A stretch of DNA of 64,000 bases from Acetobacterium wieringae. Lineage in GTDB: Bacteria > Bacillota > Clostridia > Eubacteriales > Eubacteriaceae. The stretch spans positions 124,001 to 188,000 of the forward strand of contig NZ_JAIPPU010000005.1 in the NCBI RefSeq assembly GCF_026646375.1. The letters run 5' to 3'. A model generated the notes under the pieces. The model had not been told where the DNA came from. It saw nothing but the letters and a program-made list of their open reading frames with translations, and did not search any database. Both the position numbers and the translations under genes were made by a program. Of this stretch, positions 44,026 through 53,955 are shown in pieces; position 1 is the stretch's first letter, and every line of letters starts with the position of its first letter.

Positions 44026-47000
44026 CTATTTTCTTTTTTTTGCGCCGTGAATCTGAGACATCGTTTTCCTAAATTCCTCAAACTCATCGGCTTTTATTAT
44101 TTCAATGGCTGAGCCCTGAAATTCACCGGTATCGGAACCCATATCTTCTTCCAGAAAACCTTCCAGTTCCAGATAGGAGTCCTGAATCTCTTCGATCATC
44201 CCCTCTTCAGGCTGCCACAGTCCGCGCTGATATGATTCCATCAGTCGCCTGGACATTTCCTCTAATGCCCAGGGATTGTTGTCTCTGAAAAAAGCTCTGT
44301 TTTCAGCATCGATAATAAATGTTTTGGTGATTTCATCAAAGATCCAATCATCCACCTCTTCGGTGGTTGCTTCCCAACCATAAACCCGACCAACCCGCTT
44401 ACTGATATCCCCCGCGCCCTTATAGCCATGACGCTTCTGTCCTTCAATCCATTTAGGGTTGAGTAGTTTTCCTCTGACCACCCGGTTGATTTCTTCGGAC
44501 AGGGTTCGGACTTCCACGTTGGTTACTTCCCGGGTATCGCCGTAATAGGTTTTTATATCTTTATTGGATAATTCTCTAGCGGCGGCGGTCATCCCGCCAT
44601 AATTCCCGAAATAACAACAGCAACCCAACAGATCGTGTTCATCAGTCATCACCTTGTCATAGGTGATATCCACCGTTTTTAAGCTATTTTGAAGTTCGGT
44701 ATAAGCCCGTTTTCCGTAGCTCTCCCGCCCATACGAATAGCCATTGTAATAGGTAAACAAATCGGTAATATCGGTTTGATCTTCCCAGGCCGAGGCATAC
44801 ACCATCAGGTTGACACCAGACATAAAGGTTCCTGGCTGTACCCCGAAAATTCTGGCGGTCGCTTCTTCCCAGGTGGTTTCCGGCTTTTCTGCAGTTATTT
44901 CCAGGGCATGTTTTCTGACATAATTTGCTTCCCGATCTTCATCTAGGCTGGCAACCGCCTGAATCGCATCATCTAACAGACTTACACAATTCTGAAAATT
45001 GTCCCGGAGAATTCCTGATATCTTCGCCGTCACATCGATTCTTGGCCGGCCCAGTTCGTTTAAGGGAATCACTTCAATTCCTTTTACCTTACCATTGGGT
45101 AGCCATTTGGGTTTGACCCCCAGCATATAGAACAGCTGCGCCATTCCTTCACCATCACCCCACATCACATCCGCCGCCATCCAATATATGGCCATGGTCT
45201 CAGGATAACGCCCTTCTTCATCAAAAAATTTCTGAATAACCGAATCCGCCAGTCGCTTGCCAATTTCCCAGGCCGCTTTTGTGGGCACGGTTTCCGGATC
45301 CAGGGTATAAAAATTCCTCCCGGTGGGCAGAATATCATCCCTTCCCCTAGTAATAATCCCGGCCGGGCCCGGAGACACGTATTCCCCGTTCATAGCGGCG
45401 ATCAGAGAATCAATCTCTTTTGATTCTTCAATCCGACTGTCAATATCAATAATCCGCGCTTTGAACTGATTAATTTGATCAAGTGCGGCCGGATTTTTAA
45501 TCACATAAGGTTCCGGCAAAGAAAAGCCGGCGGTAATGTCCTGACCGTTTAGAAAACATGCAATCATCTGCTTGCCGATGACGTCCAGATCAAAAAGGAT
45601 TTGACCATTATTTTTACTAATCACTTCTGAAAAGGCTTCCGTCTGACTGAGCAGGGTTTTCAGTTCCACCCCGACCAACTGACCAATGACACTGCGAAGC
45701 GATGCCTGATCAATTCCCTCGTACCGAACGATGGCATTAAGCATTTCCACCCGGGCTTCCCCAGTGGGCAACTGGCCGAAGATATGCATGCCATCTTGAA
45801 CCTGGGTGTTTTTAACCGTCGTCAGTAATTGATGGGCGGATTCCACCACCTGATCAAAATTGTTGTGGTAATCGTCCAGATTGATTTCTTTTTCGAGATT
45901 GTTTTTCGCAATCTCTTCAATCACCAGATGCTCCAGCAAATGCGCCTGGGTTTTATCGGCCAGCCGAACCTTGTCATACTGTTTTAAGAGGTTGTCCAAT
46001 TCTTCAAGATCATCATAAAGACCACCCTGAGCCATCACCGTCTGCATATGATCAATAATGGTAGCTAATGCCCGACGCTTAGCAATCGTCCCTTCGGGCG
46101 GATTATCGGCATTATAAATATAGAGGTTTGGCATGTTTTCGATACAGATATCCGGAAAACAGCTATCCGAAAGACCCGCACCTTTGCCGGGAAGAAACTC
46201 CAGATTTCCGTGGGTTCCCACATGAATAATCACGTCTGCTCCGTAAATTCGCTCAAAATAGCGGTAGCTGGCCAGGTATTGATGGGTTGGCGCAATATGG
46301 GGATCGTGAAGGATTTTACAGACCTTACCGTCACACTTGGATCCGCTGCAGCCTCTTTTGGGCTGAACACAAACCAGTGCATGTTTAAAACTGACTCCCG
46401 TAACCAGCATCTTATCTTCATAAACCATGGCCGGCGGCAGGCCCTCTTCAGTTTCGCCAAAAGGCTCACCCCAACCTTTGATCATATTAATCTGGGCTTC
46501 CGCGGTGATCTCTTCAAACCATTGCCGGTACTGTTCTCGGGAGACAAAATCAATGACGCCGCCCTTGTTAACCATTTCCTTAACGGTTGTCCAGCGGAAT
46601 TCGGAAATCGCCTTTCGCGCCATAATGGTTTTAATCAGACTATCGCCATCTTCGGGAATATCTTCCAGATCGTAACCCTGATTTTTCATGGTTTTTAGAA
46701 TCCGAGCCACACTTTCCAGGGTATCCAGATTGGCTCCGCCCCCCACCGATGCTTCGGTGGAAGTACAGGGGTTATTATTTAAAATAAAAACGACTTTTTT
46801 ATCCTTATTTTCTTTCTTTTTCAGCTCAATCCAATTGATCATCCGGCTCACCAGTTTTTCGCAGCGCTTGCCCACCGGAGTTCTCATATCAACCGCTGTG
46901 CTGCGATCTTCAGCACCAATAAATATCGGCTCAATCACCCCTTCCAGTTCGGGAAGGGCAATGCTCCATGGCAGATCGGCAATGGTTCCGTCTTTGCTCG

Positions 47001-47862
47001 CTTCCCATTCTTCAATGGACATCGAGGTTGAGCAAACCGGCTTGGCAATCGGACAGTTCAAACGCTTCATAATGGAACTGGGTTTACTTTGCTTGCCGTC
47101 ATTGTTGGATTGCAGAAAAAATCCACTCATCCGGATCATCGCATCGATCACCGGTTTTCCGGCGGAATCAAAGCAGAACTGCTCCACTGCAAATTCCACT
47201 CCTTTAGCGCCTATTTCAGCATCCGGCCAGGAATAGGTATAGATCGGTAATGCCGAGTAACCCCGGTCTTCAATAATCCGAATCAGTTCTTTTTCAACTG
47301 CAATATCCTCATTGAGCCAGGTCGTTCTGGAGGCGATCACACCGATCACGCCTTTGGTCGATTTCCCCCGACTGGCAAAATAGTCCTGTGAGCTCTGAAA
47401 AACCGCCTCCGTGTCCGGATGAAAAATCCCTTCCCAGGGAATAAACATCGGTTCTTTATAGCCGTGACTTTCTCCCAGAACCTCGGTGATCATATACCGG
47501 ATCATATTTACCAGGTTTTCTTTTCCGCTGTAATGGTAGTATTGATTGCAGTAAGCCGAATACTTGAGGGATTCTTTGTTTTTCACATGGCTCATGGCTT
47601 CCCCACCGACATAAACGATCGGTGTGATTTTTGCCGCAGCATATTCTTCAATTTCACCCCACACTGAATCGGACACCGTGACATTAAACAGAAATCCATC
47701 GGCTTTATCCATTTCTCGATATAAGGCCTCGAGGTCTGCTCTGCCATCGCCCAGTTCAGCGGCGGAATATATTTTCAGATTCACCTGGTCTTGTATATAT
47801 GGAGTGATCATGCGGAGCCGGTTGGCTGATTTATGCCATAGAATTGCAATAATGGTTTTCAT
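44026..47862 (-). CDS. CobN/ChlH-type tetrapyrrole metal-chelatase large subunit (first copy, module A)
   Basis: 1278 residues; ATG 47862 with GAAGGCAGG upstream, directly after the ChlI-like stop. Large-subunit motifs: IHVGTHGNLEFLPGKGAGLS near residue 546, PPEGTIAKRRALATIIDHM, GPAGIITRGRDDILPTGRNFY and NPKWIEGQKRHGYKGAGDISKRVG. It differs from the two module B copies in having LEF rather than LEW (as in ChlH) and a Cys cluster KRGCSGSKCDGKVCKILHD just before the GTHG region, so it may be a distinct subfamily with its own metal or substrate. It has a full I/D motor pair upstream and an importer downstream. Confidence 0.9.
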   Translation of the reverse strand: MKTIIAILWHKSANRLRMITPYIQDQVNLKIYSAAELGDGRADLEALYREMDKADGFLFNVTVSDSVWGEIEEYAAAKITPIVYVGGEAMSHVKNKESLKYSAYCNQYYHYSGKENLVNMIRYMITEVLGESHGYKEPMFIPWEGIFHPDTEAVFQSSQDYFASRGKSTKGVIGVIASRTTWLNEDIAVEKELIRIIEDRGYSALPIYTYSWPDAEIGAKGVEFAVEQFCFDSAGKPVIDAMIRMSGFFLQSNNDGKQSKPSSIMKRLNCPIAKPVCSTSMSIEEWEASKDGTIADLPWSIALPELEGVIEPIFIGAEDRSTAVDMRTPVGKRCEKLVSRMINWIELKKKENKDKKVVFILNNNPCTSTEASVGGGANLDTLESVARILKTMKNQGYDLEDIPEDGDSLIKTIMARKAISEFRWTTVKEMVNKGGVIDFVSREQYRQWFEEITAEAQINMIKGWGEPFGETEEGLPPAMVYEDKMLVTGVSFKHALVCVQPKRGCSGSKCDGKVCKILHDPHIAPTHQYLASYRYFERIYGADVIIHVGTHGNLEFLPGKGAGLSDSCFPDICIENMPNLYIYNADNPPEGTIAKRRALATIIDHMQTVMAQGGLYDDLEELDNLLKQYDKVRLADKTQAHLLEHLVIEEIAKNNLEKEINLDDYHNNFDQVVESAHQLLTTVKNTQVQDGMHIFGQLPTGEARVEMLNAIVRYEGIDQASLRSVIGQLVGVELKTLLSQTEAFSEVISKNNGQILFDLDVIGKQMIACFLNGQDITAGFSLPEPYVIKNPAALDQINQFKARIIDIDSRIEESKEIDSLIAAMNGEYVSPGPAGIITRGRDDILPTGRNFYTLDPETVPTKAAWEIGKRLADSVIQKFFDEEGRYPETMAIYWMAADVMWGDGEGMAQLFYMLGVKPKWLPNGKVKGIEVIPLNELGRPRIDVTAKISGILRDNFQNCVSLLDDAIQAVASLDEDREANYVRKHALEITAEKPETTWEEATARIFGVQPGTFMSGVNLMVYASAWEDQTDITDLFTYYNGYSYGRESYGKRAYTELQNSLKTVDITYDKVMTDEHDLLGCCCYFGNYGGMTAAARELSNKDIKTYYGDTREVTNVEVRTLSEEINRVVRGKLLNPKWIEGQKRHGYKGAGDISKRVGRVYGWEATTEEVDDWIFDEITKTFIIDAENRAFFRDNNPWALEEMSRRLMESYQRGLWQPEEGMIEEIQDSYLELEGFLEEDMGSDTGEFQGSAIEIIKADEFEEFRKTMSQIHGAKKRK

Positions 47863-47864
47863 TT

Positions 47865-48935
47865 TCAGCCTGCCTTTTCTTCATTTAATACCGCATCTTC
47901 ATCAATGATTGAATTGACCAGATCGATGTTAAAATTCTTTGTTTTTTCAAAGGGCAGTGATTTCAGTCGATGGAGGAATACCATTTCGACCACTGCCCGA
48001 ATATCTTCCTGATCAACAAGTTCATGTCCCTTAAACGCCGCCATGGCTCGGGCCGCTTTCATCAGCGTCAAATCCCCCCGGTGACCATCAACCTCCAGGG
48101 CAATGGCGATTTTCGCGTTGGTCAGCAACAGTTCATCCGAGATGTTCACCTGCGGTAGCAACCCTCTGGCTTTAACAATCTGATCGCTGAGTGCTGTTTC
48201 CTGGGTCTGATAACGATGCAGAAATTCATGGGGATCCGCTTCAAAAGCGCCTCGTCTTTTAACGATGTCAATCCGCTGCGTCGGATCTTTGATCCCTTTG
48301 ATATCGACAGAAAAACCAAAACGATCCAAAAGCTGAGGCCGCAGTTCTCCCTCTTCCGGGTTCATCGTCCCCACCAGAATAAATTGAGCCGGGTGCGAAA
48401 AGGAGATCCCTTCCCGTTCCACCGTATTCACCCCCATAGCCGCTGAATCCAGTAGCAGATCGACAATGTGATCATCTAAAAGATTGATCTCATCCACATA
48501 GAGAATACCCCGGTTGGCCTGCGCCAGTACCCCCAGATCAAACTTTTTCTTGCCATGCTGGATGGCTTCTTCAATGTCCAGAGATCCCACTACCCGATCC
48601 TCAGTGGCCGAAACAGGGAGATCAACAACCCGCATTTTATCTTTGACAACTTCCAGGGTTTCGCCGTTTTTCACCTTAGTCCGGCAATTTTCACACCAGG
48701 AGCCGGAATCGTGAGGATCACATCGAAACGGACAATCCTTTACCACCTCGATTTCCGGTAGCAGATTGGCTATCGCCCGAACGGCGGTAGATTTCCCGGT
48801 TCCTTTTTCGCCAAAAACTAATACCCCGCCGATTTTGGGATCGATAACGTTTAAAATCAGCCCCAGTTTCATTGATTCCTGTCCGATGATGGCCGTAAAC
48901 GGATAGGTCATGTTTTTCTTCATATAATGTGTCAT
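47865..48935 (-). CDS. ChlI/BchI-type AAA+ chelatase motor subunit (module A)
   Basis: 356 residues, start ATG 48935 overlapping the ChlD-like stop. [19 protein letters not shown], Walker [10 protein letters not shown], Cys insertion [17 protein letters not shown] (~63-80), [16 protein letters not shown], Walker [13 protein letters not shown], sensor 1 [21 protein letters not shown] and sensor 2 [15 protein letters not shown]. Same architecture as the module B paralogue, clearly a duplication-derived pair. Ends two bases before the CobN-like start. Confidence 0.92.
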   Translation of the reverse strand: MTHYMKKNMTYPFTAIIGQESMKLGLILNVIDPKIGGVLVFGEKGTGKSTAVRAIANLLPEIEVVKDCPFRCDPHDSGSWCENCRTKVKNGETLEVVKDKMRVVDLPVSATEDRVVGSLDIEEAIQHGKKKFDLGVLAQANRGILYVDEINLLDDHIVDLLLDSAAMGVNTVEREGISFSHPAQFILVGTMNPEEGELRPQLLDRFGFSVDIKGIKDPTQRIDIVKRRGAFEADPHEFLHRYQTQETALSDQIVKARGLLPQVNISDELLLTNAKIAIALEVDGHRGDLTLMKAARAMAAFKGHELVDQEDIRAVVEMVFLHRLKSLPFEKTKNFNIDLVNSIIDEDAVLNEEKAG

Positions 48936-50827
48936 GCTGTTCCTCTTATACTTTCTACCATAGTTAAAATTTTGTCGCTGCTTAGTTCATCCATCGCGCG
49001 GTATTCCGAGTTCATCATCGCTGCCAGCTCTTTGGCGATGCCAAAACGCATCATCCCCTGTTTTTCAATGTCGATAACCATCGTATTGATCTGCTTGAAT
49101 TCTCGAATTTTCTCACCGATTTCAAACAGTTCCGCTTTGGGTTTTTTGTCTTCCTCAAGGCTGACATTGCCCTTACCATCGGTAATAACAATCATCATCG
49201 GCATCAGATCCGGAGCTTTTTTGAGTTCGCTTTTAATGACCTGAATGCCCTTGGTCAGCCCGGCATTTAAGGGCGTCTTGCCACCGATTTCCATATTTTC
49301 CAGTAGTTTGTAGCCCCGTTCGACACTGCGGGTGGGTGGCAGCAACACTTGCGCTTCATCGCCGCGAAACGATACCAGACAGATTTTATCCCGTTTCACA
49401 TAAGCATCTTTAAGCAGCGACATGATGGCGCCCTTGGTTTCGACCATGCGCTGGTTGGCCCCCATGGAACCGCTGGCATCGACTACAAAGACCAGCAAAT
49501 TGGCAATTTTCTTTTGTCGTACCTTTTCCCGAATATCTTCTTCCCGAATATTAATCGCCATGCCGTTAGACTTTCGTTGTCGCTGAAACGGAGCGGCGGC
49601 ACGAATGGTGGCATCCAGCGCCAGATCATCGTTTTTCCGTTGCATGGTGGTGAAGATATAGCGTCCGGATTTTGAGGCGCTGCGGATATTTGTTCGTTTC
49701 CCCTGTCCCCGTCTAACCCTTCGATCCGGCTGATGACCAAAATCCTTCAGCTTAAAGTCCTGTCCAATTTCAAAATTCTCAGTTAGCGGCTTGCCCGGTT
49801 TCTGCTGTTCCTTTTGCTGATCATCCTGCTCGGACTGATCCGCTTCATCCTTGTCCGGCTTTTGGTTATCCGCTTCTGAAGGCGCATCATCTGCCTGCGG
49901 TTCCTGTTGATTTTCGTCCGGCTCGAGTTCGTCTTCTGGTTCCTGAGAATCCGTTTGTTCTTCTTCCTGCTGTTGTTGCGACCGTTCTTTCTGTCGGTGC
50001 ATCAAGGCAAAAAAAGCCGCTTCCTCAATATCATGATCGTTTATCTCTGTTCGTCCATTTAATGCAGCTATCGCTTTGGCGGTCTGTTCCATTACCAGAT
50101 CGGCTCGATGTCCCATCACGTTGGACTTAAGGCAAAGCGAAATAATTTTCTCTAGATTTTCTTCGCTCACAACCATTCGCTTCATCAGCTCTTTGGCTTC
50201 TGAAATGAGCACCTTGAATTTTGCTTCCTGATCTCCAAAGGACTGACAAAAAAACTGACGATTTTCTTCGTATGCATATCTGTTTTTTAAAATATCAACC
50301 CGGGCTCGGGGATCTTGTTCGCCCTGGATATTCACATAAAGTCCGAACCGATCCAGAAAATGGGGTCGCAGTTCGCCTTCTTCTCGGTTCATGGTTCCCA
50401 CCAGGATAAAATCGCTTTGGTGGGAAAAGGAAACCCCTTCCCGTTCAATCCGGTTCATACCGTTAGCACTGACATCCAGAAGAATATCAATGATATAGTC
50501 CTGAAGCAGATTAACTTCATCAACGTATAAAATGTTTTGATCCGCTTTTTTCAGCACGCCTGCTTCAAAGTGAACCGCACCGCACGCCAATGTTTTTTCC
50601 ATATCGATGGAACCCACCAGACGGTCTTCAGAAATTGATAATGGCAATTCCACAATCTTTTTATCCGTAAGGGGTGACAATGCCCTGACTGCGGTTGATT
50701 TCGCCGTTCCTTTTTCGCCATTGATCAGGACTCCACCAATTTTAGGATTTACTACATTAAGCAACAATGCTTTTTTCATGGCTTCCTGTCCGATGATGGC
50801 GCTAAAGGGGTAATAATGTTTATTCAT
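48932..50827 (-). CDS. ChlD/BchD-type chelatase subunit, AAA+ plus VWA (module A)
   Basis: 631 residues; ATG 50827 behind GGAAGGAGG. N-terminal AAA+ with Walker [10 protein letters not shown] (37-45) and Walker [14 protein letters not shown] (98-110); acidic Gln/Glu/Asp-rich linker ~285-355; C-terminal VWA with [17 protein letters not shown] from residue 450, [10 protein letters not shown] and TDGKGN. Both ATP sites look intact, unlike some ChlD proteins with degenerate ATPase motifs. Forms the bridge between ChlI-like ring and CobN-like subunit encoded next. Confidence 0.92.
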   Translation of the reverse strand: MNKHYYPFSAIIGQEAMKKALLLNVVNPKIGGVLINGEKGTAKSTAVRALSPLTDKKIVELPLSISEDRLVGSIDMEKTLACGAVHFEAGVLKKADQNILYVDEVNLLQDYIIDILLDVSANGMNRIEREGVSFSHQSDFILVGTMNREEGELRPHFLDRFGLYVNIQGEQDPRARVDILKNRYAYEENRQFFCQSFGDQEAKFKVLISEAKELMKRMVVSEENLEKIISLCLKSNVMGHRADLVMEQTAKAIAALNGRTEINDHDIEEAAFFALMHRQKERSQQQQEEEQTDSQEPEDELEPDENQQEPQADDAPSEADNQKPDKDEADQSEQDDQQKEQQKPGKPLTENFEIGQDFKLKDFGHQPDRRVRRGQGKRTNIRSASKSGRYIFTTMQRKNDDLALDATIRAAAPFQRQRKSNGMAINIREEDIREKVRQKKIANLLVFVVDASGSMGANQRMVETKGAIMSLLKDAYVKRDKICLVSFRGDEAQVLLPPTRSVERGYKLLENMEIGGKTPLNAGLTKGIQVIKSELKKAPDLMPMMIVITDGKGNVSLEEDKKPKAELFEIGEKIREFKQINTMVIDIEKQGMMRFGIAKELAAMMNSEYRAMDELSSDKILTMVESIRGTA

Positions 50828-50849
50828 ATCATCTGAGCCTCCTTCCTGG

Positions 50850-51587
50850 CTATAAATTTTTACTTATATTAATTTTGATCAATGCAACGACCATAAAAAC
50901 AATGGTGTAGACAACCATGATGAAAAAACTGGCCAGACTTGCCGGTTCACCATAGGAAATCTGACGCAGTAGGCTACTTGAATGGGTTAATGGCAGTACC
51001 TGCACCACGCTCTTTAAAAGCGAGGGCATATTAGCCACCGGAAAAAAGGTATTTCCGATAAATGTCATCGGCAGAATCACAAAGGTTGAAAAGCGGCTGA
51101 TATCTGCGTGGGTTTTCGAAATGATGGCCGCCATCACACCCAGGGCTGAAAAGGCCATCCCATTAAGCAACATCACCAGAAAAAAGATCAGATTGACCTG
51201 AATCGGTGCTCCAAAAATATATGCAATTCCGAGAATTAGGCTTCCCGCATACATTCCTCTCAAACTGCCACCAATCATCTGACCGATAATATATTGTCCC
51301 AAAGGCGTGGGCGATGCCAACACATTATCAAAGGATTTTTCATAAAGCCGCTGGACGTTTAAAGACATCCCAATAGCATTGAAGCTGGCATTCATGGTGG
51401 TCAACGCAATAATCCCAGGAATTAAAAACGCCATATAGCTGTGACCATCTACCACTTTGTCCATGCCCAGACCCAACCCAAAGGTCAGCAGATATAATAT
51501 CGGGCTAATCATTGCTGTCCCCGTGATTTTCAACCATTCATGTTTAAACTCAATCCATTTTTCCCATAAGACGGTTAGTATTGCCAT
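50850..51587 (-). CDS. ABC-2 type transporter permease (module A exporter)
   Basis: 245 residues with six hydrophobic segments; [55 protein letters not shown] and [19 protein letters not shown] match the permease at 17346-18080 segment by segment. The ATG directly abuts the ATPase stop codon. Located immediately upstream of the chelatase motor genes. Substrate unknown; presence of one such pair in each chelatase module is the main clue. Confidence 0.86.
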   Translation of the reverse strand: MAILTVLWEKWIEFKHEWLKITGTAMISPILYLLTFGLGLGMDKVVDGHSYMAFLIPGIIALTTMNASFNAIGMSLNVQRLYEKSFDNVLASPTPLGQYIIGQMIGGSLRGMYAGSLILGIAYIFGAPIQVNLIFFLVMLLNGMAFSALGVMAAIISKTHADISRFSTFVILPMTFIGNTFFPVANMPSLLKSVVQVLPLTHSSSLLRQISYGEPASLASFFIMVVYTIVFMVVALIKINISKNL

Positions 51588-52424
51588 CTAATCGATTCCC
51601 CTTCCCAATCGCTTGATAAATACATCTTCAAGGTTTGTTTGCCGAAGGGTAAAGGGGTCATTTAAACTTCCTGCATAGGCCAATGCCAACTCTCGGTTTC
51701 TAAAATATTCTTGTTGTATTCCCCCAGGTGATACCACCTCAACGGCGATGTTTCCCAACTGATTAATGAGTTCCAACGGCGGGGCAATATCCAGTAGGCG
51801 ACCCTCATCAATAAGGGCAATTCGTTTACATAACATCTGGGCTTCTTCCATATAATGGGTGGTGAGAATAAAGGTCATCCCCTGTTGATTTAAGCCACTA
51901 ATCAGATCCCACATCTGCCGCCGAGAAAAAGGATCAAGCCCCACGGTGGGCTCATCCAAAAGCACCAGTTCGGGCTTGGGCAGCAATGCCCGACACAGCA
52001 TCAGTTTTCGTTTCATCCCCCCAGACAGTTCGCGCACTCGTTTTTTTCGGTGTTCCATTAAGCCGCAGAATTCCAGCAGATCTTTTGAATCACGCTTGCG
52101 TTGTTCCCGGGGAATCCGATAAAGTCTACCCTGATATTCCATAATTTCATCCACACTCATATCCCCACGCAGAGTATATTCCTGGGTTACTGTGGTGATG
52201 CGCTTTTTTATCTCCACATTATTCCGGGTTATTTCGTTTCTATCCAGCAGGATTTTTCCATGAGAAGGCAGTAACAGGGTAGAGATGAGCTTTATCATAG
52301 TGGTTTTACCCGCGCCGTTTGAACCAAGCAGTCCGAAGAATTCCCCTTTGTCCACTTTAAAGTTTATATTTTCCAAGATTTTCTTTTCTTGAAATTTTTT
52401 TTCGATTTCGATAAGTTCCAGCAT
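51588..52424 (-). CDS. ABC transporter ATPase, DrrA type (module A exporter)
   Basis: 278 residues; ATG 52424 after AGAGAGAAG. Walker A GSNGAGKTTM, Q-loop TQEYTL, signature LSGGMKRKLMLCRALLPKP, Walker B LVLLDEPTVGLDP, H-loop LTTHYMEEAQML; C-terminal QTNLEDVFIKRLG as in DrrA exporters. First gene of module A: no riboswitch is visible upstream, only AT-rich sequence with palindromes at 52505-52536. Confidence 0.88.
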   Translation of the reverse strand: MLELIEIEKKFQEKKILENINFKVDKGEFFGLLGSNGAGKTTMIKLISTLLLPSHGKILLDRNEITRNNVEIKKRITTVTQEYTLRGDMSVDEIMEYQGRLYRIPREQRKRDSKDLLEFCGLMEHRKKRVRELSGGMKRKLMLCRALLPKPELVLLDEPTVGLDPFSRRQMWDLISGLNQQGMTFILTTHYMEEAQMLCKRIALIDEGRLLDIAPPLELINQLGNIAVEVVSPGGIQQEYFRNRELALAYAGSLNDPFTLRQTNLEDVFIKRLGRGID

Positions 52425-52504
52425 TCTTCTCTCTTTCCAGTCACAACACCATTGTTAATTGTTAATTTTTCCTTTTGGACAAAAAAAAGTCACAAAGAAA
52501 AAGA

Positions 52505-52536
52505 CGGTTTGCAAACCGACATTAGTCTTCGAGACT
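52505..52536. promoter_or_regulatory. Two adjacent palindromes upstream of module A
   Basis: CGGTTTGCAAACCG (52505-52518) is a perfect 14-bp palindrome and AGTCTTCGAGACT (52524-52536) a second near-perfect one, 69-112 bases before the exporter ATPase start. They could be an operator or RNA hairpins in the leader. A TTGACA at roughly 52588-52593 (minus strand) might be a -35 box, but no good -10 was found. Confidence 0.4.
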
Positions 52537-52736
52537 TTGTATATACTTGTATTAAATTGTTTTTATTTTCTCATAATCAGATCATATTGTCAATCAAAAT
52601 CACTTTTTCTTTGAACCATTATGAACCACTTATGATAATGTCCCAAAATTGAAATTTAGTATATAATGTAACCTCAGAAAATAAGGATCAACTTATATTG
52701 GAAAGAGGCAGGATAATCAGAAAGGTTAGCTTGAAA

Positions 52737-53409
52737 ATGAATGAAGAATTGAAATATCAGACAATTCAATTACTGGTGGATACAAATGGAAATAAAAAGA
52801 TTGCGGCATTAAGAATCGGGGGCTCCGTGCGACACATCAATCGGATGATTACCGGGTATCGAAAAAACGGCAAGTCTTTTTTTATCCATGGGAATCATGG
52901 ACGCCAACCCACTCATACCATTGACGCCAAAACAAAACAACTAATTATTGTTCTCTACCGGACGCGATACTTTGGTACGAACTTTCAGCACTTTCAGGAA
53001 CTTCTTGATTCGCGTGAAAAAATTCAATGTACAGTTCGTTCTTGCCATTAATCATACTAAGTCTGTCTTCGAATTGCAACCGAATCCGTAAAAAATCAAT
53101 CTTACTCTGGCTGTCTTAAACAATCGCAAGGTCGACAATGGTCATTGCCTTCGCTTTAATAATGGCTATTTCAGACTTCTCGATGCCAAAGGTCATCCGG
53201 TTTATCATTACAGGGGCACCTCGGGGATGGTGATTCAGGCTTTCGATCATTCCCTGTTCTTTTGTGTTGGTAAAGTAATTTATGCGCTGGTGGAAATCCC
53301 GAAGTATCAACAAACATCCAAAAACTTTGACTTTGCTCAACCGGAAATGAAACCTCGTAAACTCTGCATCCCACCGATGTCTTATCCGTGACGACAGGCT
53401 TCTTTCTAA
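52737..53409 (+). pseudogene. ISNCY-like transposase remnant
   Basis: ATG 52737 begins MNEELKYQTIQLLVDTNGNK, then KKIAALRIGGSVRHINRMI and NHGRQPTHTIDAKTKQLIIV, the HTH N-terminus of an ISNCY-type transposase. The frame stops at 53051. Other frames downstream resume recognisable transposase sequence (NNGYFRLLDAKGHPVYHYRG, MVIQAFDHSLFFCVGKVIYA, FDFAQPEMKPRKLCIPPMS) to a TAA at 53407-53409. The middle, with the first catalytic residues, is largely lost. It borders the tetrapyrrole locus on its upstream side. No terminal repeats were identified. Confidence 0.7.
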
Positions 53410-53736
53410 CGATTCGTTAATCAACAGAAACATCATTATTATCTCCCTGAACTCAACTTTTGTTCCTTTTTTGTTCCCGTATAACTGTTTTATTCCGTCT
53501 TTATGCACTCACTTTTATGAGTGCTTATGTTTTATCTTTTTCGGAACATTTTCAAAAATGCTTGACATCATTATTTCGAATATGCGAGCATAAATACATG
53601 TTTAATTTTATAGCATTTGAGTATATAACAAATCTATCATTTTTCAATTCCAATCAACACAAAAAAAACAGCACTAAACAAGTCCTGCTTTCAAGCATCG
53701 GTTTATTTAATATTAAGAATTTGTGATTAGTATTAC
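53410..53736. other. Gap between IS remnant and nickel operon 3' end
   Basis: A hairpin GCACTCA/TGAGTGC lies at 53505-53524, followed by a short T-rich stretch, possibly an IS end or terminator. Otherwise AT-rich with no supported gene. Confidence 0.35.
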
Positions 53737-53955
53737 TTAAAACCGAATTTTTGCTTCCACAAATTTCTTTTGTGCTTCCCGCATCTTTTCAATGGCTAAA
53801 AATATTTCTTTTGAAACGTTATCTTTTGACGTTTCTCTTAGTTTAAATGCCCACTCTTCATATCCTTTGATGTGATCAGCAGTGTGGTTAATCCAATGTG
53901 CAAGAAACACTTTGAAAATTTCTTCTTCATTTGAGCTGTTTAATTTTCCATCCAT
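53737..53955 (-). CDS. Small helical protein with a conserved-looking His/Trp motif
   Basis: 72 residues starting MDGKLNSSNEEE at 53955, directly after the DUF3842 stop. FLAHWINHTADHIKGYEEW holds three His plus two Trp in helical spacing; the rest is a charged helix. I recall a similar HWIxHNxxH motif in small proteins beside metal-handling genes (DUF8180-like), but cannot verify it. Position at the end of a nickel transport/CooT operon suggests a nickel-linked role. Confidence 0.6.
   Translation of the reverse strand: MDGKLNSSNEEEIFKVFLAHWINHTADHIKGYEEWAFKLRETSKDNVSKEIFLAIEKMREAQKKFVEAKIRF

Noticed and set aside
53116-53508. 130-codon minus ORF near the IS remnant
   Set aside because: Antisense to recognisable ISNCY-type transposase sequence.
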